A DNA stretch of 64,000 nt, taken from NCBI GenBank assembly GCA_022457155.1, contig JAJGOT010000037.1, forward strand, positions 2,374,501 through 2,438,500, in the 5' to 3' direction. The position numbers and the translations under genes were made by a program. The DNA comes from Cladopsammia gracilis. Its lineage: Eukaryota; Cnidaria; Anthozoa; Scleractinia; Dendrophylliidae. This document shows positions 24,473 to 33,400 of the stretch, in pieces. Each line of letters opens with the position of its first letter. Position 1 is the first letter of the stretch. The notes beneath the pieces were generated by a model. It saw nothing but the letters and a program-made list of their open reading frames with translations. It made no database searches and had not been told where the DNA came from.

Positions 24473-24875
24473 AGACGCCGAACTTTTCATGAGCCGAACT
24501 TAATTCGAATTTGGACCGACCCAAATTAACAAAAGTACGCCTGTTGATTCAGACGCCGAACTTAATTAGCCGAACTTAATTCAGTTTGATGAGAAACAAA
24601 TCGAAAGGTCAACAATTTTCAGGCAAAGATGTCGGAACACGGACCAGTCGTTATAATAATTTATGCATTAGGTTCGGCTCATGAAAAGTTCGGCGTCTGA
24701 ATCAAAGCCGTTCCAAAGCCGAAATTCCCGGCTGAGCCAGGCGAAAAGAACGGCTCAGCCGTTCCTTATTCAAATAGCCGTACTTAACTGATTCAGACGC
24801 CGAACTTTAATTTTCATGTACTTAATTCAAGGTATTAGGTTCGGCTCATGAAAAGTTCGGCGTCTGAACCGGGCC
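24473..24875. mobile_element. MITE with TTA target duplication (Harbinger-like)
   Basis: The TIR starts ggcccggttcagacgccgaa and matches its reverse complement at the other end. TTA lies at 24470-24472 and 24876-24878. The body repeats ttcagacgccgaactt and agccgttcc. A 3-bp TWA duplication and GG-starting ends point to PIF/Harbinger (inference). It shares its terminus with the element at 48427-48546. Confidence 0.8.
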
Positions 24876-25121
24876 TTACGCAAATATCGATAAAAGCTGC
24901 ATCAAAGTGTTCGCCAACACCACTTTCCCATACAATATTCTTATGCAGATAACACATGGAAGAGTTTGTTTGTCTGAGTCACAACGGGGATCAAAAGTAT
25001 GTGACGTCATTAGTGCGCAGCGCTATTAGGACTATCAGTGGTAGATGTTATGAGAGGTATTGTCGGAGTAATGGTCATATGGTGTTTTTGATTTGTCAAA
25101 AATTGAAATTTTCTAGCTTAA

Positions 25122-25685
25122 CTTTCCGACGTACACGCAAACGTATACCTCAACCGTGGTACAATGGGGGGTGGGGGTTGGGGAGGGGGGGTTGTTGCAA
25201 CCCCCCTTGGGTTTTTGCAATATTTCGGAAATATTTTACATCTAATAGATAGCCCGCGATGTGCTCTACAAGATAAGGTAAATATTATGGGTTGGGGCGC
25301 AGCTGGGGGTCCGTGACGTCATCCAAAATGGCCGCCAAGGTGGCCGCCATCTTGGATTTTACTAAAAATTCAAATTTATCAGAAAAATGCGGAAATTGCA
25401 AATATTGTCTGCTAGCATTGCAAAATAACATACAATCAAACATTTTGATGCTTTTGGTAGCATTTCATATGTTTTTTGCTGAAAAAGGTGAATACACGCT
25501 TTTTTCTTCAAAAATGGTTTGACTGCATGTTACTTATGACATCTATCTCGTTACCATAGCAACCGGTTGTCGCCAAACTTTACCAAAATGTGGATAAATG
25601 AACAGCTACTGAAAACGGCATGTGCTAATCGTAAATGGTCTTGAAATATCGGAGAAAAACCTTTCCCCCCCCGTACGTCCGAGGG
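25122..25685. mobile_element. TTAA-flanked piggyBac-like MITE, subfamily C, copy 1
   Basis: TTAA lies at 25118-25121 and 25686-25689. The ends are ctttccgacgtac and, inverted, ccctcggacgtac. The body holds a G-rich tract at 25165-25190, the CRE palindrome tgacgtca at 25314-25321, YY1-type sites (gccgccatcttgga) at about 25326-25358 and an X-box-like gttaccatagcaac at 25550-25563. The open frame across it is not a gene; the same frame recurs in the inverted copy at 36372-36932. Confidence 0.85.
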
Positions 25686-25689
25686 TTAA

Positions 25690-26009
25690 AGCTTCTTAAA
25701 GCACCACTTCACTATATTTAGTTTCATTCAAGATTCATTTTAACAATTAGTAAACATGAAGTTCAGAAAGAATTTTACGCATGAATTTTGCGTGACTGAT
25801 ATATTTGGGACTCAGGGCCGCTTGTTTACATTAAAAAAAACATGTTCATCATTCTATGACCTTCAAGTCAAAGCGACAGATCTAGACAGATGGTTTCATC
25901 GTCCTTGCAATGTAATAAAGTACTCGGTTAATATAAACAACTAGCAGTAATCAAAGATTATGGAGACGCGTTCGAAGGTTTACGGCGGAAGTGAGCCCCT
26001 GAAAAAAGT
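25690..26009. other. No gene recognised
   Basis: A 62-codon open frame at 25756-25944 has no family features that I recognise. Confidence 0.4.
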
Positions 26010-26442
26010 AGCCTGTTCACAGGCTTCTTTTTGGGGAATTGGGTTAGGTCAGGAGCCCATGGGCTCCTGGTTTTAGGTTAAAATCGGCGAGCGAAGCAAG
26101 CCGAGCGCGGATTGGGGAAGAGGCCGAAAAACAAAATGCCGCCGTTCCGCCCCATAGTAATTATCCTGTTATTATATTGTCAACAAGTTAATTAATATGT
26201 CGACAAGTTGTCATGTTTTTATTCGGTTGAATGCATCGGCAGTAGTATAAAAATAGACAGGCTAAACACGGCTCCCACTCTTTGCTAAAAAGTATTTAAA
26301 AAGCCTAAAGCATAAAGCTTTCCCAGTAAGACTTCGGAGAGAATTGCGCCTTTAGATCAGAGATCACAGTGATGAATTTGTTCTCTTCGATGATATTGAC
26401 CTTTTGATCTCGGCGGATTATAGTGTTTCCGGCCACACGGTA

Positions 26443-27099
26443 ATGCATGGTTCAATTCCTGCAGTTACCATCCCCCCCCGGGCAACCCCCGGGACAAAGT
26501 CGGCCCTTTTGGTCCGGGGGTGGGGAATTTTGCAAGCAGTCTTGTCCCGGGTGTAGGGGCGGAGATAATCTAGGTGCGCAAGGAATTATGGGGCGAAAAT
26601 TTCGTCGACGCACATGGGGGACAACATGACTCAACAAGCGGACTTCTTTGCTGGGAAACCTTACAATTTGTTAGTAATTGACAGGAAGAAAACAATTTGG
26701 CAAAGATAAAGCCTGTCAGTGGATGATGTGAAGTGTTGGGAAGAACACATCCTCAGTACACGAAACAACTGCAAGAGAGGAGCGATGAAAGCCAAAGAAA
26801 CGCGAGCAAGGAAGAAAAACAATGGGAGAGATGCTTCCTGATCTTTGTAACCATACGAGTCTAGTCCAGTCGATGTCTATTTTGTAAACTGTTCGGTGGA
26901 TTTATACAATAAATATTTCTGTTTTCTTGAGAAACGGTGCAGCTTGCTGTTGAGTGTCCCGGGGGTTGGGAATTACCTCTTTCTTTGTGCCCGGGGGTGG
27001 GAATTAGGACGCCAAGTAAAGAAAAAAAAGGCAAATCCCCGGGGGTGTGCCCGGGGGGGGGGGGGGGGGAATGGTAACTGTAGGAATTGAACCATGCAT
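26443..27099. mobile_element. Nested TIR element with C-run and G-run ends
   Basis: The ends are atgcatggttcaattcctgc with agttaccatcccccc, and inverted ggggaatggtaactg with taggaattgaaccatgcat. GGG-rich blocks occur several times inside. Non-coding. Flanks: ta on the left, aat on the right. Confidence 0.75.
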
Positions 27100-27137
27100 A
27101 ATAGGCATCTTAGATCCGAGTCTCAAAAAGCCGTAGT

Positions 27138-27474
27138 CTATAATTCCACTGCAATGAAATCATGAATTATTGCAATAATTTTTAGCTCCTTAGTAGGTTC
27201 TGTAGTTGAGTAGTGTGTCCCAGTGGAGCTAGGATAAACCCCCGTTGTTTTGTAATGGCGTTTGATTTGGCATCCAACAGATAATCTGCAGCATGGTTGC
27301 TGTTTTGTAAATCCAGTCGGCAAAATTCCAAAAACATCTTGCTTTTTTTGCCACAGACTTTAGACACAGCTTTTCCTCTTCTTTAAGTCTCGGTATATGC
27401 GAAAAATTTTGTAACGAATCGCTCAAAGCTTTCTCAAAATCGAGATCTGAAAATCGCATGCGACGAGTCGCCAT
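27138..27474 (-). pseudogene. RecQ-like DNA helicase N-terminal fragment
   Basis: The minus frame starts MATRRMRFSDLDFEKALSDS and continues to KEEEKLCLKSVAKK, then shifts frame into FGILPTGFTK. This resembles the start of cnidarian RecQ-like helicases: a short leader, a Q-motif-like region, then DVF..LPTGFGKS. In the Walker A loop, GFGKS is replaced by GFTKQ, so ATP binding would be lost. Helicase motifs further along are absent. Likely a decayed fragment carried or trapped in the inverted-repeat region. Confidence 0.5.
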
Positions 27475-27869
27475 GTTTGTTTATCATTTGAGCCAGGAAA
27501 TGGAATAATTCTGCAAATTTAGGGCGCCAGGCATCTGAGACGTCAACATGTGTCGTCGATCACCGCATACCTGTCAACACCAAGTGATCTGACCAATCAG
27601 CTCATGATACCAGACTCTGGTATCATGGAACGGTGGCATCAAAGGCGAGTCCACAGGCTTCGACGCCAATTCCCTCTTCCCCAGTCCTCGCTTCGCTCGC
27701 CGATTTTAACCTAACCCAATTCCCAAAAAAGAAGCCTGTTCACAGCAGTACGGTCGGCCATTTGGCAGTCTGGACACCAACAATTTTCACATTTTTCTGC
27801 ATGCAAGGTACAAGGTAACCAACACGAAATTATTATTGTGTACTTCGAACGCGATTAGCGTGCAATTAA

Positions 27870-28175
27870 CTTAATTCAGCCGCGTTCACAGCCGTTCGAA
27901 ATGTTTCTTCAGCCGTTAAGCCGTTCATCGCGAGCCGTTCCAAATAATTATTTAGCCGTTCAGCCGTTCAGTCGTTCACAGCCACCCATTCGAAATAATT
28001 CTTAAGCCGTTCAGACTTTTACAGTCAGCCGTTCGAAATTATTGTTCCGCCGTTCAGCCGTTTAACTTTATCCGTTCAATTTGTTTCTTCAGCCTTTCAA
28101 CCATTTTAAACGGCCCGGCCACCCGTTTTTCATCCATTAAGTAGCCGTGCGTTTTGCCGTTCGAACGGATGTCCG
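27870..28175. repeat. Degenerate AGCCGTTC minisatellite
   Basis: The motif agccgttc and variants (cagccgttcgaaataatt) recur more than fifteen times in about 300 bp with irregular spacing. The same octamer also appears in the MITE at 24473-24875. Non-coding. Confidence 0.8.
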
Positions 28176-28492
28176 TTAATATCGTTTTCGCGTGAGAGGT
28201 CTCATATCTTGCCATTTTCTTTCATTTCACATTTTTATCAGGAAACTTTCGGGGCTCGCTGGGAGAGGCTCGAGGCTTGCAAAAAAAATGGCTTGGCTCG
28301 CAGGATCGCACATTAGCCACCCCCTCATTAGTGCCCTGGTGTGTGTTTCTCAAAGGTCCCGAAAACTTTTCGGGCCCGAGAAGCCTTATTTTGTGCACAG
28401 TGTTAATGACAAGAAATCAGTTTTTGTTTATTTTGAAAGCTTAGAAATAAAATTCGTAGTTGACGAAACACGTCCGGCAGGCTTGTGATTTA
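28176..28492. other. No gene recognised
   Basis: A 98-codon open frame at 28192-28488 shows no recognisable domain and runs up to the TTAA element. Near its middle, aggtcccgaaaacttttcgg is partly mirrored at about 29465-29510 (cccgaaatgtcttcgggacc), just past that element. Confidence 0.4.
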
Positions 28493-28496
28493 TTAA

Positions 28497-29421
28497 CCCC
28501 ATTCAGAATGGTCTTTTTTAGGCAATCTGTGACTGGGGGGGGGGGGGGGGGGGGGGCTCCTCGGACCAGCTAGGACCATGAAATTTTCACACAATGTTTA
28601 CCTCCACACAAGGAAACCTCACACCCATTTTTGATCTGCCACACCTAATTATGACGTCACAATTACGTCATTTTTTTGTTTTTCCGACGTTTCTTTGATA
28701 TTTTTCCATCCAGATATTTAAAATATCAAATATAACTGTAAAATCATCTCTTTTATATTAAAACATAATAAATTCAAACAAGGACTTACTTGCAAAGCGA
28801 GAAAAAGCAATAAAAAGCGATAAAACTATAATTTTGAAATTATTGTCCGCCATCTTGGATCCGCCATCTTGGATCCGCCATCTTGGATTTTCTTTTTTTT
28901 TTGTTTAAATTAAAATTTAAAAAATATCTAAAAGAGAAAAGGATCAGAATGTATAAAACACGTATCAAGCTAATGTCTATTATACAAACAATGAACTTAG
29001 AAGCGTTATTTAATGAATAGTACAAAATGTTTGTCTATAAGTAAAAGAGAGCAAAAATTTACCTACCCCTCCACCCAAATATTTGATGTTAAAAATTTTT
29101 TATGTCTTTCAAGAACTAGTCCCAAGAAAAAACTATTCTAACAAGAAAATGCACTATAAGTCAAAGAACAAGATCTTAAAATAAAAAAAAAATTCAATAT
29201 ATTGTAATATTTTGAAAACCTATGTGTCAAAAACCGATTGCCATGGCAACATGATTAATCACACTGACATGTTATGGATATCAAAATGTCCCTAGATAAA
29301 TTCTAGGAAAAGTCAGAAAATTTCAGCTTCATAGCTCTTTCGGTGTAAGAGTTGTCACAATTTTACTGGAGCGGGGGTTCGAAAAGCCCCCCCCCCCCCC
29401 CCCCTCCCAGTCTGAATAGGG
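28497..29421. mobile_element. TTAA-flanked piggyBac-like MITE, subfamily A/B, copy A
   Basis: TTAA lies at 28493-28496 and 29422-29425. The ends are ccccattcagaatgg and, inverted, ccctattcagactggg. A G-run is at about 28537-28556 and a C-run at about 29388-29404. CRE tgacgtca is at 28652-28659. Three head-to-tail ccgccatcttggat units (YY1-type on the minus strand) lie at 28847-28889. attgccatggcaac, close to an RFX X-box, is at 29237-29250. No transposase. Confidence 0.88.
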
Positions 29422-29425
29422 TTAA

Positions 29426-30170
29426 CTGCTGCTCCACTTGATAGAAACTAGAATTAAAAATGGCTTTCAGGCCCGAAATGTCTTCGGGACCTTTGAGAAA
29501 CGCACGCCTGATGTCCTAACCTGAACCAACACTTCCTCTGATGTTAATAATTAAGTTTCCATTGATTTCAGTGCAGCCTTTGTATGAAGCCAATGATGCT
29601 AGTGAATCGATTGGTGGTCTATCATCACTATCACTATCAGCTCGCAGAATTTTGGTGGTCTTACAAACTAATAAAACATAAAAGAGAAATTAATGTTAAA
29701 TTTCAGTGTGGAATGAACTTTACAAAATGGATTGTGGATTATAATCATGGACTGTGGACTGGACTACTGGCTGTAAATTGTGGGATGCTATCAGTAGCCG
29801 TGACATGTGTACACCGTAAGCTAGACTGTGGACTGTGGATTGACTGTTGACTGTGAAAACGGACCACATCAGCTCCGCTGTAATTTTTATCGTGTTTAAA
29901 TAAATGTTGTTGTTGTTGTTATTGACTGTGGACTGTCACTAAAAGGAGTTGAGCTGGGAGCGGCTGAGTGAGAAGGGGTACCAAACTGCCCAATTGTGAC
30001 ACACGTTTGTTTTGTACGTACTTCCTGTCAGGGGTAAATTAAGTTGGAGCTTTACCCCGTCCACCAGCAAGATTCTAGTACCCACTGTTAAAATTTCCCA
30101 ATTATGATATTAATCATTTCATGGATATAATAGAACTCGCAATAATTATTATTGACCATGCATGCTTCCA
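29426..30170. repeat. GGACTGTGGACT-type imperfect repeat and LINE/SINE-like tail
   Basis: The words gactgtgga and gtggactg recur irregularly from about 29725 to 29940. At about 29895-29920 the text tttaaataaatgttgttgtt looks like the 3' end of a plus-strand retroposon with a (TTG)n tail. The open frame at 29584-29850 is a translation of this repeat. Confidence 0.55.
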
Positions 30171-30171
30171 T

Positions 30172-30235
30172 CTGACCTTGTAGCTCAGTGATAAAGCATT
30201 TGCACCAGAATGGGTTCCAATCTTATCGAGACCTG
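30172..30235 (+). other. Degenerate tRNA-like sequence
   Basis: ttgtagctcagtgataaagc is A-box-like and gggttccaatct is a weak B box. Probably a decayed SINE head. Confidence 0.35.
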
Positions 30236-30311
30236 AATTTTTTTCAAGATCTAATTGCAACCCGTGGTGTTCTATTAACTATAACTTCTCAAATTTGTAG
30301 CATGGGTATAC

Positions 30312-30471
30312 CTCTTGGGCATTTAACGGCCTTACACATGACGCACTGTTTTGTTAATTCATCAGGCCGATATCCAGCGGGACACTCCTTAACACACTTC
30401 TTATTTTCAACAGGAACTGTAAGCTTGTAATAGCTCCAAGGGCAATTCTTCACACATTTGAACTCATCAAT
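30312..30471 (-). CDS. Receptor exon 4: end of cysteine-rich region
   Basis: 160 bases, phase 0 in and phase 1 out. The acceptor is TTTCCAG; the donor is GTATAC at 30311-30306. It codes for IDEFKCVKNCPWSYYKLTV, NKKCVKECPAGYRP and QCVMCKAVKCPR. Its in-frame junction with exon 3 (DPFE then IDEF) supports one gene across a 2.7 kb intron. Confidence 0.8.
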
Positions 30472-33400
30472 CTGGAAATGAAAAATAAAACACTTGTGAT
30501 AATTATCATTATCGTATGACGCGTACAGTCCCGTGCGCGTATTTATTTCAAATTATTTAAGAAAAAGCCAAAAATGGGGTTTGCCAAACGTTGCAAACGA
30601 TAATAAGGTGAAATCAATGATTGATTTTAGCTTATTACCGTTTGCAACGTTCAGTAACGGTTATCGTTTTGTTGTTTGTTGCTTTGCTTGTCATATAGTG
30701 ATCACGTGATCTAAAGGATAAGGCTATACAAGGTTAGGCCACACTTATCTTTCTTACATTTAAGTATCCAGTTGTTATTCTCATCTGTTTAAGTGGTTAA
30801 GGCATTTAACAATAGTTTCCACGGTGGACATGTTTGGGTTTTTCACTTCAAACTTGGCCAAGACCTACCCGAGAGCGGATGTTAGAGCTTATTTCGATAT
30901 TGTGTATTACCATATAATAGCGGAGCTCTCGCGGGCCGAAGGCAAGTAATAATTCATTTATAGTCGATAAACTTAGGGAGTGTTTACCCAATCTCCGGAG
31001 CCAGAGGTACATGTAAAAAACGCTCGACAATTAAGTAAAATACAATTTAAGTTATACAGTCAATAATTCTCGTAAGCGGACAGATCTACTAACGGACACT
31101 TTTTTCAATTCCCTAGGGTGTCCGCTTACGAGAGAGTTGACTGTAATTTACAGTAATTTACTTTGAATTATTCCCATAAGCGGACACCAAAGAAAAATAG
31201 GGTGGATGTCCGCTTACGGGAGAGTTATGCGCGGGTTGCTGACTAATTTAGAAGATTGCAGTTTTGAAACCACAGCCAAGGAACACACTTACACAGTTAC
31301 TGGATTAGATGAAATACGTACTTGGTCACATTTCTTTGAGGTTGGCTGTATTTGTCACCAAGTTTTAAATCGCGCGGATGAAACAAAGGGAAAGCCATCA
31401 TAATGGGTAAACATCTTGGGTAAACGTCTCAACAGAGGAGCTGGGTACAGTCTGGAAATTCGGGTGTTTCTTGGTGTTGCGGAAGCCATTGTTGGTTAGC
31501 TTTTGTGTTGTGGTGTGGGTATTGTTCAGTGTCTTTTGAATCTTTTGTTTTACGTCATTTGGTGATCACACCATCCGCAACACCAAGAACCGGAAATTCC
31601 TTGTAAATACTTTTTTTCTGGTGATGTTAAACATCTTTCGTGACAGTGGCTCAAGTCCAAGCGTGACTATTGGGATACAGTGTTCGGTACAGTCAGTGAT
31701 TGATAACAGAAACAAGGAAAGTAGACCATGACAAACGTGGCCATAACCTGACACTACAAATGTTACGTCGGGGTCTTGTTAATGTCAAACGAACGGGCAG
31801 CTTGTTTTCCCGCGGACAAATGGAGATTTGACAAAACCGATCCCCACTGTTCTGTTGCTCTGTCAAAGGTCATATTTTTGCTGATTTATTGCAAATTAAA
31901 GACAAATTTAATTGCTAAGAGTCTATTATGTTCCATGAAATGGCCGCTTACGAGAGAGCGTAAACAAAAGAAAAATCCAATTTTCACTTTCAAAAGTGTC
32001 CGCATGCACTTACGGGAGAGTGTGCGCTTACGGGAATGCATAAATACAGAGTTTGACTGGGAGGTAAAACGGAGATTTGAAAAGGCGTCCGTAAGTAGAG
32101 CTGTCCGCTTACGAGAGTGTCCGTTAGCGGAGAATTAACTGTAATCTAACTAGTACATCAATATACTAGCTATATTAAACAGTTATAAAAAAGTGAATGT
32201 TGAATGTAATGTGTTAAAATAAAAAGCTTAAATTAGCGAAGATTAGGAAGTACAGATCTTAGAGGCATTTGCTATACTGATAGCTGGTAAATTTGGCGCC
32301 CTCAATTAGTGATCGAAATTGTGTCAGTGTAGTGGCCAGTTTGGAGGCAGCCGGTAGTTGGCCGGTTCCAGAAATGAGAAATTAAGTAAAAAATGAAATT
32401 ATGCTTGTGAAAACTGTTGTATGATGGTTGTAAAACATTGAGACCACTGCCACGTAAGTTATATGATGTGACACTAAGTGTAAAAAAAAAAAATAATAAA
32501 ACATAAGCAGCTCTGTGCATCCTAAAACTTTTAAAAAAATACAATTAGCGACTGTTCAATACGTCGTTGCTCCAGCGATTCTATGGAGGCAAAGTCAAGA
32601 CAAGATTCGTAAGCTGTAGTATTACATAGATTCAATAGTGTTCTGATGGCATAATGATTAGCATGTTCAATTCTATTGTTTAGTGTTTTAGAAATTCCTA
32701 ATAGTAAAGGGCTAGAGTATTCAAGATGAGGCAAAACATATGCTTTATACAAAGATAGTACTAGTATGTCCAAAGGGTCACCAATTATGAAGGGACTAAA
32801 CGTTTGACTCGTAAAGCAGCTATTTCAGCATACGCGTTTTTAAGCATATTGGTAACATGGGGTTTAAAAGTCAAATTTCTATCTAGGGTTACTCCAAGGA
32901 TATGTAATAAGGGCTCCATTTTGATGAGCTGTGCACCCACAGTGAAGTTCCGCTCGCGGAGCTCAATACTCATAGAACCTGTGCCCGTCATTTTTCATGT
33001 TCATGTTTTTCAATTGCTAAAATTGAAAAATAGCCTGGTCGTCAATCTTAATTCTAATTTTTCTTGTGCTTCCGACCTTTCACCTGCATCATTGTTTCTG
33101 TTCAGAGAGCTCCGCTGTTAGGCTAAGCCTATCTATACATAAATTATATAATATAGTCTTTGTACCTCAAACGGATCAGCCTCTTGACACCTTTCAACGC
33201 ATTCACCATTTGACATTTGACGGAAATGCATGCAGGCATAGCAATGATGGGGAGAATTGTGATAACGGAAGCATCCCCCAATGCATTGCTTGTGACAACA
33301 GATATGGCTAGTTCCCTTTAAACAGCCCCTGTCACCGCACTTCATATCACACACTGCAACAAAACAAGCAGGACAACTCTCCAATGACTTCATGACATCA

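Larger units (their letters stand above)
26010..27746. mobile_element. Composite region bounded by ~80-bp inverted repeats
   Basis: Left: gcctgttcacaggcttcttt, then gaattgggttaggt and ttaaaatcggcgagcgaagc. Right, inverted: the same words ending at about 27746 (cgcttcgctcgccgatttta, taacctaacccaattccc, gaagcctgttcacagc). It holds a second inverted-repeat element (26443-27099) and a helicase remnant (27138-27474). The target duplication is not clear. It could be one transposon or two inverted copies of a smaller repeat. Confidence 0.65.

Noticed and set aside
25292..25522. Open frame with VTSSKMAAK..AILDFTKNSN, recurring at 36571-36795
   Set aside because: Looks conserved only because both are copies of one MITE; it spans CRE and YY1-type sites and has no domain.
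27870..28175. CRISPR-like array
   Set aside because: Units are short, irregular and unspaced, and the DNA is clearly eukaryotic.
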